64,000 nt of DNA, taken from NCBI GenBank assembly GCA_965284395.1, contig OZ260084.1, positions 1,860,001 through 1,924,000 on the forward strand, in the 5' to 3' direction. The notes under the pieces are model-generated. The model was not told where the DNA came from. It was given only the letters and a program-made list of their open reading frames with translations, and made no database searches. How positions within the stretch are numbered: the stretch's first letter is position 1; every line of letters starts with the position of its first letter. This document shows, in pieces, positions 43,507-53,601 of this stretch. Position numbers and translations under genes: made by a program. The DNA comes from UBA6176 sp965284395 (lineage in GTDB: Bacteria; Verrucomicrobiota; Verrucomicrobiia; Limisphaerales; UBA9464).

Positions 43507-46500
43507 GCTCGGGGAACGGATTGGGAACGGGGTGGACGAACGCCTGGATCGGCCTGCTGTGGGTGCTCTGTCTCGCGACCCCTGCGCTGGCGCGTGGCGG
43601 ACCGGACCTGCTGATCGCATCCGGCACGACGATCGTGGACGGGGTCGGTCAAGGCCACGTGTACCTTGCTTGGGACGTGACGGAACCCGGTCGTCTGCGT
43701 GGAAAGCGCTTCTCGGTGCATGGAAAGCCGGGGCTGCCTGATGGCACGGGTGCCTTCGTCCTTCTGGGGCAGGTGCCACCTCCCCGCACCGCGGAAGGTC
43801 TGGAGCCGATCGTTGCGCAGTCTGCACGACTCGGATTCGGTGCAGCGGAGGTGGGTCCGGTCCTCGACGCGTTGGGTGTGACCGCTGGCCTGCCTCTCGC
43901 GGCCCGGCTTGCCGAGATTGTGGGCCGTGCTTCGACCAATGAGGTGGTGGAACTCGCGCTAGGGGCCGTGGCCCGCGGGCAGCCCATTCTCGAACTGGCG
44001 TTGGGTCGCGCATGGAGCGGACCCGTCCCGGGCGGCACCTGGACCTATGAATTGCGGGAGTTGGATGCCGCCACCAGCGCCGGTGGTGCGGTTGTGGCTC
44101 GGGTCACGCTCGATCCCGGTGCGCTGGTCCCGCTCCCGGCGCCGGGAGCCCCGTTCCAGGTTCAGGATCTCCGTGCTTCCGGGGACCGAAGGATCCGAAT
44201 GAGGTGGTCCTCTCCGGCGGGCTTGAGGCGGCGGTTGGCGTTGTCGCGCGGGTATGATCTCTGGCGGGTACCGCGAGCCGACGCGGAAGCCCGGCAATGG
44301 TTCGTGCAGGCCCCCTCGATCGCGGACCTGGTTCGCGGGGCGCTCCGTGTGAATGAGTCGCCGATCCTGGTGGCGCGTGAACTGGATGAAGCGGGAGTCC
44401 GGGACCCGGCTTTGGACATCGCGCATTTCACGGACGACGCAGGCCGGGATTCGGGCGCCGGGTTGGGGTTCGCGGATGGGTCCGAGTGGGCCTATGTCGT
44501 GGTGGCGCGCGACCTCCTGGGACGGCCTGGCCTGGCCTCGCTTGCCGGCAGCGCGCGGGCTTGCTGGACCGCAACCCCTCGATCGTCGCAGAACCTCCAC
44601 GCCGAGGGACGGGTCGAAGCCGGCTCCGGAGCCTCGTTCGTCCGCCTCGAATGGGACGGCGAGTCGGCCGAGGATCCGCTGGCGGCGACGCACTACGAGA
44701 TCCACCGCGGCTCGGACTTGCGGGAGCACCGGCCCGGATTCGATCCGGATCCGGCCACGTTGATCGAAACGGTTGAATCCGCAGTGGGGCCCGTTGCGTT
44801 TGAAGACCGATCCCTCGTGCCGGAATCCGCCCATTCGGGACGCACTTACTGGTACGCGGTCCGCCCCGTACGGGTCGGACCGTGCGGGCCAATCCGGGGC
44901 GCGATCTCGGCTCCCGTGCTGGGTGGTCTTCGAACCCTGGCCGGCCCGCCCGCTCCGCAAGGCACGGTGGAGGGGAGCTGCGGCTTGCCGACGGTTGTCT
45001 GGCGTCCTTCTGCGCTGATGCCCGATCCATCACCGCCCGGGAACGGCAGGGTCCGGTGTCGGATTGAATGCCGGCGGATCGGTCCGGGAATCGTCTGGAC
45101 GGAAGTCCGCGCCGTGCTGAGGGGTGGCGCGCGGGTCGTCGAGTTCGGGAGGACCTGGTACCCGGCCGAGGACGATGTGCTCGCGTTCGACCTCGAGATG
45201 TCGGCGGCCGAGGGAGACGCGCCCCTCGAGCTTTCGTGCGTGTCCGGATCTGCCGGTGGACGCACGAGTCCCGGCGTGCCATTGCCTGCCTCGCTTCGTG
45301 CACATCCCGGGACCGGCCAGTTGTGGGTGGCGCGTGCCGAGTTGGCCGAGTGGACAGCGCGTGACCTGGTACCGGGGCTGCCCCAATCGGCGGCCTACTT
45401 CGCAGAGCCGACCTGTTTCCGTGTCCGCTCGGCGGATGCGTCCGGAAGGGTGACCCTCGAGTTGGGCGGGAACGCGGCAGATCGGTACGCCCTGTATGCA
45501 ATTCCGGCAGCGACCAACGGTGGAGATGAACTCCCCGGTGGTAGGTTTGTGGGACTCGTATCGCCCCAGTCGGGTGTCCTGATCGTCCGGGATCCCGGGC
45601 TGGTTGGAGCCGATCCGAACGGGGTTCGGTATTGCGGATTCCGCTTCGGCCCGGAGGACTGCTCCCATGTGGGCGGATCCGAAGGCGGCGGCGGCGTTGT
45701 CCGCGGACCGCGGGTGCTGCTGGACCTGAGTGAAGGCGTCCGATCCTACCGCATCTTCCGGCGTATTGACGATGGAGAGCTCACGCTCGTGGCGACCGGG
45801 ATCTGCGATGGGCGGAAGGAGCGACAGGTGCTGGTCGAAGATTGGGTCGTGCCGTCGGGAGGCGGCCGGGTCTGCTATTTCGGACAGGTTCTGGACGAGC
45901 ACTCGAATCCGTCGCCAAACACCCTGCTGGGCTGCGTCGAGGTGGCTGCCGTGTTGCCGGTGCCGATCCTCATGGAGCCGCAACAGGCTGGAAGCACGGC
46001 CCGGGTCCGGTTGCGGTGGTACGCGCCAGAGGCGGGGGTGGACCGTTTCGAGGTCTTCCTCCAGCCCGAGTATGGCGAGCTTCAGGCGCGGCCGCTGGGC
46101 GCTGTGCTGACCGGCAAGCCGACCGGAACGTTCCATGGGCTGGCGCGGCACGCGGTGCTGCTCCCGGGTGCCTCGGCTGCGTCGCGGGTCTTCTCCGGGG
46201 AGCAGTGGTTGACCGGTCGAGTGGGCGCGGACCTCGGGCCCGGACCTGAGTTCTCGGTCGACGTCGACGTTGATGAGGGGCGGCCCTACCTCGTGTGGTT
46301 GAAAGCGGTCGGTTCCGATGGCCGGCGTGGCAATCCCAGTCTGGCGCGCCGGATCACGTGGCGGCGTCCGCAGGCGGAGGCGGGCGTGGTCCCCTGGCCG
46401 GCGCGTCCGGTCCCGGCGACGCAGGCGTTCCATCCCTTGGTGCGCGCAGTGCTGCAGCCCGGCTGTGAAACGATCTCCAACGGAATTCCTGTGGGAGTCC

Positions 46501-47003
46501 GCATCGGGGCGATGCCGTGGTCGGATGGATTCCGTTGCGCGGATGAGGTGGGACGGCCGGTCCAGTTGGCAGTACGTGAAGCCGCGGCCGTCATTGCAGA
46601 CCTGGATCCGGGCCGGTGGTTGTTCCGTGAGGCGACGGGGAGTCCGCCACGGCCTGAGGCCACGCTGTTGCCGGCGGTCCTGTACCGTGAGCAGGTGGCG
46701 AATGCCGAGTTTCCGAAGGTGGCCGGCGACCTCGTGCAGGTCTCGCCGATGATCGAGCGGATTGCCTGGGGTACGACGCGCATCGGGAGTGACCGTCAGG
46801 TGATCTGGATGTTGGACCCGCACGTGGTCATGAAGGCTTCTCCGAACTTCGGCCAGGCCGGACTGGGCGCCGCCTTGGAACTGTTCATTGGCGACACGCA
46901 TCCGGTCGTCTCGGGTGCGCGCTACCGCTACTGGCTGGTCCGGCTTGATGGCGGCGGTGAACTGGAATCGATCATTCCTGCGGGAGAGGTGGAGGTGCCA
47001 TGA
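43503..47003 (+). CDS. Large secreted protein with fibronectin-type-III-like repeats (1166 residues)
   Basis: Starts at the ATG overlapping the upstream stop (ATGA). Signal peptide MSSGNGLGTGWTNAWIGLLWVLCLATPALA. The remainder has several fibronectin-III-like modules, recognised by strands such as RIRMRWSSPAGLRRRLALSR, FVRLEWDGESAEDPLAATHY, RCRIECRRIGPGIVWTE and ARVRLRWYAPEAGVDRFEV. Scattered Cys residues suggest disulphides. No enzyme motif was found. It overlaps the third gene at ATGA. It was not recognised as a specific family; a carrier, adhesin or surface role is inference from Fn3-like modules. Confidence 0.72.
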   Translation: MSSGNGLGTGWTNAWIGLLWVLCLATPALARGGPDLLIASGTTIVDGVGQGHVYLAWDVTEPGRLRGKRFSVHGKPGLPDGTGAFVLLGQVPPPRTAEGLEPIVAQSARLGFGAAEVGPVLDALGVTAGLPLAARLAEIVGRASTNEVVELALGAVARGQPILELALGRAWSGPVPGGTWTYELRELDAATSAGGAVVARVTLDPGALVPLPAPGAPFQVQDLRASGDRRIRMRWSSPAGLRRRLALSRGYDLWRVPRADAEARQWFVQAPSIADLVRGALRVNESPILVARELDEAGVRDPALDIAHFTDDAGRDSGAGLGFADGSEWAYVVVARDLLGRPGLASLAGSARACWTATPRSSQNLHAEGRVEAGSGASFVRLEWDGESAEDPLAATHYEIHRGSDLREHRPGFDPDPATLIETVESAVGPVAFEDRSLVPESAHSGRTYWYAVRPVRVGPCGPIRGAISAPVLGGLRTLAGPPAPQGTVEGSCGLPTVVWRPSALMPDPSPPGNGRVRCRIECRRIGPGIVWTEVRAVLRGGARVVEFGRTWYPAEDDVLAFDLEMSAAEGDAPLELSCVSGSAGGRTSPGVPLPASLRAHPGTGQLWVARAELAEWTARDLVPGLPQSAAYFAEPTCFRVRSADASGRVTLELGGNAADRYALYAIPAATNGGDELPGGRFVGLVSPQSGVLIVRDPGLVGADPNGVRYCGFRFGPEDCSHVGGSEGGGGVVRGPRVLLDLSEGVRSYRIFRRIDDGELTLVATGICDGRKERQVLVEDWVVPSGGGRVCYFGQVLDEHSNPSPNTLLGCVEVAAVLPVPILMEPQQAGSTARVRLRWYAPEAGVDRFEVFLQPEYGELQARPLGAVLTGKPTGTFHGLARHAVLLPGASAASRVFSGEQWLTGRVGADLGPGPEFSVDVDVDEGRPYLVWLKAVGSDGRRGNPSLARRITWRRPQAEAGVVPWPARPVPATQAFHPLVRAVLQPGCETISNGIPVGVRIGAMPWSDGFRCADEVGRPVQLAVREAAAVIADLDPGRWLFREATGSPPRPEATLLPAVLYREQVANAEFPKVAGDLVQVSPMIERIAWGTTRIGSDRQVIWMLDPHVVMKASPNFGQAGLGAALELFIGDTHPVVSGARYRYWLVRLDGGGELESIIPAGEVEVP

Positions 47004-49345
47004 ATCGATCCCTTGTGCGTTGGTCGGGTGCCTGGATGCTGCTGGGCGCGGTGGTCGTGGGCGTGGCGCAGACTCTGCCGGCGCCCCGGGGCAACGTGCT
47101 CTTCTTCGACGCAGATCCGTTTGGTTCGGACGCGGCCGTCTGCCTGGGCGGGACGGTTCTGGGTGATTGGAGCGTCGGTGCCGCCGGGGCTCCTGGCGGT
47201 TGGCGACTGCGCGCCGCCCGGCAGGCGGTCGATGGTGGACCGTTGGGTATGTCGATCGAGGTTGCCGTGGGAACGGTTCCAGAGGCGACGCGGTTCCTGC
47301 TGGTGAATCAGCCGGAGCCGGATGTGTCGGTTTTCAACTTCGCCGTGCCGGCGCGGGGAGTGGATTCCGATGAGAACGGCCTGCCGGATGCCTGGGAGCG
47401 GAGGTTCTTCGGGGTGACGGGTGTCCGCGCCCTGGATGATGCGGACGGGGACGGCGCATCGAATGCCGAGGAGGCAGACGCGGGTACGGACCCGTTGCGG
47501 AGGGACTCTGCACCTGGGCTCGAAGAAGGCCGACCCACCCTGGAGGCAGAGGTGCAGGGTGGCTGGGTGCACTTGCGATGGCCAAGCCGATGGGCGCGCC
47601 ATCGAGTCCAGAGTGCCATCCGGCTCGAGGCCGGCGAAGAGTCCGGTTGGAGGACGTTGCGTTGTGAACAGGCGCCGCCGGGTCTGTCGTTGGAGAAGGT
47701 TCAGGAAGCGTGGATTCCCGCGGAACCCGAGGGGCGCTTCTTCCGTCTGGCCGCGTCGGGCGTGGCACCGGGCGCACGCGTCGAGGCTCCGGATGGAACG
47801 GGGTGTTTTCCGGAGGGTTTGCTTGGCCTCTGGAAGGGTGAAGGCAACGCTGACGATTCGTTCGGTGGCCATCACGGAGCCTGGACCGGCCCCTCCGCGT
47901 ATGGCGCAGGAAGGTCGGGTCGGGCTTTCCGGTTTGATGGACGGGGCCGCGCGATGATCCGGATCCCGGATGCCCCGGGTTTGCATGCGGACGAGTTCAC
48001 AGTCACGGCATGGATCCAACCGGAGCTCGATTCCGTGCGTCCGCTGGAAGGGTTTGCTCCGGGAGGCTTGGTCTTTGGGAAACTCCTATCGAGGGAGCGT
48101 GGGCATCTGGCGTTCGCGCTGCGGGCCGCGCCGGTACCAGGAATCCTCGGCTACATCCAGGGCTACTCGCCGAATGGAGCCTTGCTGAACGCAACTCGGG
48201 CGCACTGGTGGGTCGCCAACACCAACACGTGGTACCATCTCGCGATGCGCGTCCGGTCCAATGCCGTGACCCTCTTCCTCAATGGGGTGCCCTTGCCGGA
48301 CAGCACCCGATCGGCGGTGGACTTCGGGGTGGCCTGGGATTCCGGTGATTTCTGCATCGGCGGCGCGCCGTTTGCCGGTCTTGCTCCCGAGTTCACCAGT
48401 GCGTTCCGCGGATTGGTGGACGACGTGGCTCTCTTCGGGCGCGCCCTGTCGGCAGCCGAGCTGGAAGCACTCGCCGCCATGGATCCGATCGCCGCGCGGA
48501 TTCCATCCGGTTCGGCGTTGATCGGGCTTGCCGATGAAACCATCTGGTCGATGACCCCGGACGGATTGGAATTCCGCTTCGTGACGGTTGGCGCGCAGCC
48601 GAGGCTGTCCGCTGATTCGCGGAGGATTCTTTTCCGGCGGCGCGATGGCTCTCCTGGCGGGCAGATTCTTGTGCGGGATCTGGAAACTGGCCGCGAACAG
48701 CTGGTCCACTCCCAGGGCATCTGGGTGAGCGGATACTCCTGGTTCCCGGATTCGGCTCATGTGGCGCTCGACGACTTCAATCTCGGGCCGAGCCGGCAGG
48801 GCTTCCGGGCATTGGAGGTGGAGGCAGGACTTCCGGGCGTCGAGATGCTGGCGCGGCATCCTTGGGATTTCGGCCCGATCATTTCGCCGGATGGCAGCGA
48901 AGTGATCTTCGAGACGGGTGCAAACGCCGGACCCGACCTGGTCGGCGTGCAGATCGGAAGCGTGCAGGCGGGATATCGGGTGACGGATATCCATCGGCTC
49001 CCGGGCACAGGTCCTTCCGACTCGCGTCCGAAGTGGTCGAGGGATGGGCGATCGGTGTCGGTGAGCGATCACCGGAATCTGGCCGTCGTGGATGCTCGGT
49101 CCGGAACGAGGCGTGGAGTGACCCGCGCGCAGCAACCCGGGGATGGCTTCGCCGGACCCGCCCCATTCACGCCGGAGGGTCAGGCCGTGTTGGCAGCCGG
49201 TGTCCTGGACGGCGTGCGCGGAATCTATCGAATCCCACTCAACCAAGGAGGCGAGCCAATGCTGCTGCGTACCACACCACGATTCGAAGGGGGCTCCCCG
49301 GATGCGGTCGACGAAGTCGGCGGAGTGGCTGGCCCCTGGAAGTGA
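47000..49345 (+). CDS. Secreted LamG-like and TolB/PD40-propeller protein
   Basis: A 781-residue protein. Signal peptide MNRSLVRWSGAWMLLGAVVV... . A thrombospondin-type-3-like calcium-binding block lies near residues 119-150 (DSDENGLPDAWERRFFG then DADGDGASNAEEADAGTDP). A LamG/concanavalin-like lectin domain spans about 274-494 (LLGLWKGEGNADDSFGG, FTVTAWIQP, TWYHLAMRV, GLVDDVALFGRALSAAELEAL). A PD40/TolB-type propeller (about 510-780, PRLSADSRRILFRRRDG, SGYSWFPDSAHVALDDF, PIISPDGSEVIFETG) ends the protein. It is last in the sigma/kinase/secreted-protein operon. The domain mix suggests binding to polysaccharides or other surface ligands, but no activity can be assigned. Confidence 0.82.
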   Translation: MNRSLVRWSGAWMLLGAVVVGVAQTLPAPRGNVLFFDADPFGSDAAVCLGGTVLGDWSVGAAGAPGGWRLRAARQAVDGGPLGMSIEVAVGTVPEATRFLLVNQPEPDVSVFNFAVPARGVDSDENGLPDAWERRFFGVTGVRALDDADGDGASNAEEADAGTDPLRRDSAPGLEEGRPTLEAEVQGGWVHLRWPSRWARHRVQSAIRLEAGEESGWRTLRCEQAPPGLSLEKVQEAWIPAEPEGRFFRLAASGVAPGARVEAPDGTGCFPEGLLGLWKGEGNADDSFGGHHGAWTGPSAYGAGRSGRAFRFDGRGRAMIRIPDAPGLHADEFTVTAWIQPELDSVRPLEGFAPGGLVFGKLLSRERGHLAFALRAAPVPGILGYIQGYSPNGALLNATRAHWWVANTNTWYHLAMRVRSNAVTLFLNGVPLPDSTRSAVDFGVAWDSGDFCIGGAPFAGLAPEFTSAFRGLVDDVALFGRALSAAELEALAAMDPIAARIPSGSALIGLADETIWSMTPDGLEFRFVTVGAQPRLSADSRRILFRRRDGSPGGQILVRDLETGREQLVHSQGIWVSGYSWFPDSAHVALDDFNLGPSRQGFRALEVEAGLPGVEMLARHPWDFGPIISPDGSEVIFETGANAGPDLVGVQIGSVQAGYRVTDIHRLPGTGPSDSRPKWSRDGRSVSVSDHRNLAVVDARSGTRRGVTRAQQPGDGFAGPAPFTPEGQAVLAAGVLDGVRGIYRIPLNQGGEPMLLRTTPRFEGGSPDAVDEVGGVAGPWK

Positions 49346-49569
49346 GCCTGAAAGCAACAGTTGCCAGAGGCCAGTTCCCAGAGCTGTCAGGACTGGAAAC
49401 TGGGAACCGGGAACTTCCCTTGGCCCTGCCTCGTGACCTCGGCAGCTACGGCCCATGAGGGTAGCCGCCGACGTCAGGAGGCGGTGGAAGGAGTTCCAAG
49501 TTTGAAGATTGAAGATTCAAGCCAAGCCCGTGGCTTCAACCTTGAAACTGAAAACTTGGGACTTCCCCC
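49346..49569. other. Convergent intergenic region with simple-sequence repeats
   Basis: Between the secreted-protein operon and metH. It holds CAGTTGCCAGAGGCCAGTTCC and TTGAAGATTGAAGATTC repeats of the kind also seen at 21985-22020 and 62408-62440. No gene or clear terminator hairpin with a T run. Confidence 0.5.
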
Positions 49570-52500
49570 TCACACATCATAGTTCAGCCACGGTCCGAGC
49601 CAGCGCTCGAGTTCGGGCAGCGGCATTCCCTTGCGGATGGCGAGTTCGGAGACCTGGTCGCGGTCGAGCTTGTCGACCCCGAAGAACTTCGACTCGGGAT
49701 GCGCGAAGTAGAATCCGCTGACCGATGCGCCCGGCCACATGGCGCAGCTTTCGGTGAGTGAGATCCCGGCGCGGGCCTCGGCGCCGAGCAGGCTCCAGAG
49801 GAGACGCTTCTCGGTGTGGTCCGGGCACGCCGGATAGCCGGGGGCGGGACGGATCCCGCGATACTGCTCCTCGATGATCTGTTCCTGCGTCAGGTTCTCG
49901 GTCTGGCCGTAGCCCCATTCGCGTCGGACGCGATGGTGCAGGAACTCGGCGAAGGCCTCGGCCAACCGGTCCGCCAGCGCCTCCGCCATGATGGCGCGGT
50001 AGTCGTCGTGGGCTGCCTTGTAGCGATCGACGAGTTCCTTGAGGCCGATGCCTGCCGTGACCGCGAAGCCGCCGAGGTGATCCGCGGGTCCGGAGCCGGA
50101 CGCAGGCTTCGGAGCGATGAAGTCGGCAAGTGACCAGTTCGCACTGCCATCCTGTTTCTCCATCTGCTGGCGGAGGAAGTGAAAGGTCGTGGCGACCTGA
50201 GTGCGCGCGGCATCGGTGTAGACCTCGACGTCCTCGACGCCGGGAAGGCGGTTGGCCGGGAAGAACCCGTAGACGGCGCGGGCGCGAAGGGCGCGCCGGC
50301 TGACGATCTCCTTCAGCAGCTCCTGGGCATCGTTGTAGAGCTTGCGTGCCTCCTCACCGTGCTTCGGGTGATCGAGGATCGACGGGAACCGTCCGCGCAG
50401 TTCCCACGTGTGGAAGAACGGCGACCAGTCGATGAACGGGACGAGGTCGTCGAGACGGATGGCTTCCGTCGTGATGTTGCCGTCGCCGCCGGACATGCCT
50501 GGCGTGCGCGGCGCGGGAGCCGTGTCGAGGCAACGCAGGCCGATGAAGGCAGGCTGCGGCAGGTCGGTGTAGCCGAGTTGCGGCGCGCGCTTCCGGGCTT
50601 CCCCGAGCGGCAGCAGCTTGCGGCGGTTGCCGGAGTGCTGTTCGCGGGCGGCTTCCTGGTCGGCGCGCAACTGCGTGACGAAGCCAGGCTTCTGCTCCGC
50701 GGAAAGCAGCGCAGAAACCACGGGAACGGCGCGGCTGGCATCGAGGACGTGGATCACGGGCTCGCGGTAGCCGGGCGCGATCTTCACGGCCGTGTGGGCC
50801 TTGGACGTCGTGGCACCGCCAATCAGCAACGGCAGCTTCAGGCCGCGGCGATCCATCTCACGTGCGACATGCTGCATCTCGTCGAGCGACGGCGTGATGA
50901 GGCCGGACAGGCCGACGATGTCGACCTTCTCGCGTTCGGCGGTGTCGAGGATCTTGTCGGTGGCGACCATGACGCCGAGGTCGATCACCTCGTAGTTGTT
51001 ACAGCCGAGCACGACGCCAACGATGTTCTTGCCGATGTCGTGGACGTCACCCTTTACGGTGGCGAGCAGGACTTTCCCTTGGGCCTGGGTTGCCTGGCCG
51101 GCGGCGGTGGCCGCGGCCTTCTCGGCTTCCATGAAAGGGGTCAGGTACGCGACCGCCTTCTTCATGACGCGCGCGGACTTCACGACCTGCGGCAGGAACA
51201 TCTTGCCGGCACCGAAGAGGTCGCCGACGACGTTCATGCCGTCCATCAGCGGTCCCTCGATCACGAGCAACGGTCTTCCCAACTTCTGGCGGGCTTCCTC
51301 GGTGTCGGTGTCGACGAAGGTGTCGATGCCCTTGATCAACGCGTGCTTCAGGCGTTCCTCGACGCTGCCGGAGCGCCACGCTTCATCGGCGGGGCCGGCA
51401 GTCGTGGTGGCTTGGCCCGCCGTGCGCTTCTTGAGTTCCTCGCCGAAGGTGACGAGGCGTTCGGTGGAGTCGGCACGGCGGTTCAGCAGGACGTCCTCGA
51501 CGAGTTCGAGCAGGTCCTTCGGGATCTCCTCGTACACCTCCAGCATGCCCGCGTTGACGATGCCCATGTCCAGTCCCGCGCGGATTGCGTGGAAGAGGAA
51601 CGCCGAGTGCATCGCCTCGCGGACGTGGTTGTTGCCGCGGAAGCTGAACGAGATGTTGGAGACACCGCCGGAGACCTTGGCGCGGGGCAGGTTGGCCTTG
51701 ATCCACCGCGCGGTCTCGATGAAGTCGACGGCGTAGTTGTTGTGCTCGTCGATGCCTGTCGCGACCGTGAGGATGTTCGGATCGAAGATGATGTCCTCGG
51801 GCGGAAAGCCGGCCTGTTCGACGAGGAGCTTGTACGAGCGGGCGCAGATCTCGGTCTTGCGCGCGAAGCTGTCAGCCTGGCCCTTTTCATCGAAGGCCAT
51901 CACCACGACCGCCGCGCCGTAGCGCCGTACGGTGCGGGCCTGTTCGAGGAACTTCGCCTCGCCCTCCTTGAGCGAGATGGAGTTCACGATGCCCTTGCCC
52001 TGCAGGCAGCGCAGGCCCGCCTCGATCACCGTCCACTTGGACGAGTCGATCATGATCGGCACGCGGGCGATGTCCGGCTCCGATGCAATCAGGTTGACGA
52101 AGCGCGTCATCGCGGCCACACCGTCGAGCATGCCTTCGTCCATGTTGACGTCGATGATCTGGGCGCCGCTCTCGACCTGCTGGCGCGCGACGCTGATCGC
52201 CTCGGTGTAGTTGCCTGCGAGGATGAGCTTCGCGAAACGGGGCGAACCGGTCACGTTCGTGCGTTCGCCGACGTTCACGAAGTTCGTGTTGGGGGTGAGG
52301 TTGAACGCCTCCATGCCCGACAGGCGCTGGTAGGGCTCGATCACCGGCACCGTCCGCGGCGGCAATCCCCGCACGGACTGGGCCAGGGCGCGGATGTGGT
52401 CCGGCGTCGTTCCGCAGCAGCCGCCGAGCACGTTCAGCCAACCTGCTTCCGCCCATTCGCGGACCTTCGGCGCCATCGTCTCCGGCGTCTCTGGGAATCC

Positions 52501-53448
52501 CGTCGGCAGGAGCGGATTCGGCATGCCCGCGTTGGCGTAGATGCAGACGTAGGTGTCCGCGATCTTCGAGATCTCCTCGACGTACGGCCGCAGCTCTTCC
52601 GGTCCGAGGGCGCAGTTGAATCCAATCGTGATCGGGCGGATGTGCCGCACCGAGTTCCAGAAGGCTTCGACGGTCTGGCCGGTCAACGTGCGCCCCGATT
52701 TGTCCGTGATCGTTCCGGACACCATCACCGGCACGCGCTCGTTGCGGGCGGTGAGGACTTCGTCGATGGCGTACAACGCCGCCTTGGCGTTGAGCGTGTC
52801 GAAGATCGTCTCGACCAGCAGGACGTCCACGCCACCGTCGAGCAACGCCTCGACCTGTTCGCGGTACTGGTGGCGCAACTGGTCGAACGTCACCGCCCGG
52901 AATCCGGGGTCGTTCACGTCCGGCGAGATGGACGCCGTCACGGGCATGGGCCCGATCGCGCCAGCCACGATGCCCCGATGGCCCGTGCGGGCGAAGACCT
53001 CGTCGACGGCCTCGCGGGCGACGCGGGCGGAGGCGAGGTTCATCTCGCGGGCCAGCTGGACGAGGAACGGGTCGTGGATGACGGCGTCGAAGAAGGCCGG
53101 ATCCTTTCGGCCCTCGGGGTGACGGAAGAAGAAGTCGTGCTGCCCGATGGTCGTGGCCGAGAAGGTGTTCGTCTCGATGATGTCCGCGCCGGCCTCGAGG
53201 TATTGGGCGTGGATCTCGCGGATGACGTGGGGCTGGGTGAGGAGCAGGACCTCGTTGTTTCCCTTCAGATCCTTGCCGGTCCAATCCTTGAAGCGGTCGC
53301 CCCGGTACTGGGCTTCACCGAGCTTGTAGCGCTGGACCATCGTGCCCATGGCGCCATCGATGATGACGAGCCGCTGGCGGAGTCGATCGACCAGTTCGGC
53401 GCCACGGGTATAGGGGGGGTGGGCAGGGGCGGGGGCCGGAGTCTGCAT
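49570..53448 (-). CDS. metH: Cobalamin-dependent methionine synthase
   Basis: A 1292-residue enzyme with the full four-domain layout. Homocysteine domain: IIDGAMGTM at the N-terminus, zinc ligands in TIGFNCALG and GGCCGTTPDH (C344, C345). Methyltetrahydrofolate domain: NVGERTNVTGS and VNMDEGMLD. Cobalamin domain: VKGDVHDIGKNIVGVVLGC with ligand H803, GLSGLITPSLDEM and IGGATTSKAHTA. C-terminal AdoMet reactivation domain: RGIRPAPGYPACPDHTEK. It makes methionine from homocysteine using 5-methyltetrahydrofolate, so the organism needs vitamin B12. No cobalamin or SAM riboswitch was recognised in the 150 bp upstream. The gene stands alone, downstream of the second Rpn-like copy. Confidence 0.97.
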   Translation of the reverse strand: MQTPAPAPAHPPYTRGAELVDRLRQRLVIIDGAMGTMVQRYKLGEAQYRGDRFKDWTGKDLKGNNEVLLLTQPHVIREIHAQYLEAGADIIETNTFSATTIGQHDFFFRHPEGRKDPAFFDAVIHDPFLVQLAREMNLASARVAREAVDEVFARTGHRGIVAGAIGPMPVTASISPDVNDPGFRAVTFDQLRHQYREQVEALLDGGVDVLLVETIFDTLNAKAALYAIDEVLTARNERVPVMVSGTITDKSGRTLTGQTVEAFWNSVRHIRPITIGFNCALGPEELRPYVEEISKIADTYVCIYANAGMPNPLLPTGFPETPETMAPKVREWAEAGWLNVLGGCCGTTPDHIRALAQSVRGLPPRTVPVIEPYQRLSGMEAFNLTPNTNFVNVGERTNVTGSPRFAKLILAGNYTEAISVARQQVESGAQIIDVNMDEGMLDGVAAMTRFVNLIASEPDIARVPIMIDSSKWTVIEAGLRCLQGKGIVNSISLKEGEAKFLEQARTVRRYGAAVVVMAFDEKGQADSFARKTEICARSYKLLVEQAGFPPEDIIFDPNILTVATGIDEHNNYAVDFIETARWIKANLPRAKVSGGVSNISFSFRGNNHVREAMHSAFLFHAIRAGLDMGIVNAGMLEVYEEIPKDLLELVEDVLLNRRADSTERLVTFGEELKKRTAGQATTTAGPADEAWRSGSVEERLKHALIKGIDTFVDTDTEEARQKLGRPLLVIEGPLMDGMNVVGDLFGAGKMFLPQVVKSARVMKKAVAYLTPFMEAEKAAATAAGQATQAQGKVLLATVKGDVHDIGKNIVGVVLGCNNYEVIDLGVMVATDKILDTAEREKVDIVGLSGLITPSLDEMQHVAREMDRRGLKLPLLIGGATTSKAHTAVKIAPGYREPVIHVLDASRAVPVVSALLSAEQKPGFVTQLRADQEAAREQHSGNRRKLLPLGEARKRAPQLGYTDLPQPAFIGLRCLDTAPAPRTPGMSGGDGNITTEAIRLDDLVPFIDWSPFFHTWELRGRFPSILDHPKHGEEARKLYNDAQELLKEIVSRRALRARAVYGFFPANRLPGVEDVEVYTDAARTQVATTFHFLRQQMEKQDGSANWSLADFIAPKPASGSGPADHLGGFAVTAGIGLKELVDRYKAAHDDYRAIMAEALADRLAEAFAEFLHHRVRREWGYGQTENLTQEQIIEEQYRGIRPAPGYPACPDHTEKRLLWSLLGAEARAGISLTESCAMWPGASVSGFYFAHPESKFFGVDKLDRDQVSELAIRKGMPLPELERWLGPWLNYDV

Positions 53449-53601
53449 GGGCGGGATGCTACTCCGCCGAGACGCTGGGCCAAGCCATAAATCAATCCAT
53501 CAGGATGGGAGGATGGGTTGGTGGATACCGGTTCGCAAACATGCCTCCGTCCATCAATCCGGCGCGAACGACAGCGGGGGATTCTGTCCGAAGCGAGATG
53601 C

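Noticed and set aside
39373..44013. Long minus-strand open frames opposite the giant secreted protein
   Set aside because: The plus frame has a signal peptide, ATGA coupling with its neighbour and normal composition; the minus frames are Arg/Pro/His-rich with no motifs.
50179..53490. 1103-codon plus-strand open frame
   Set aside because: Antisense shadow of metH, which is full length with all catalytic motifs.
53449..53600. Cobalamin or SAM riboswitch before metH
   Set aside because: The 150 bp upstream lacks the conserved cores of either class.
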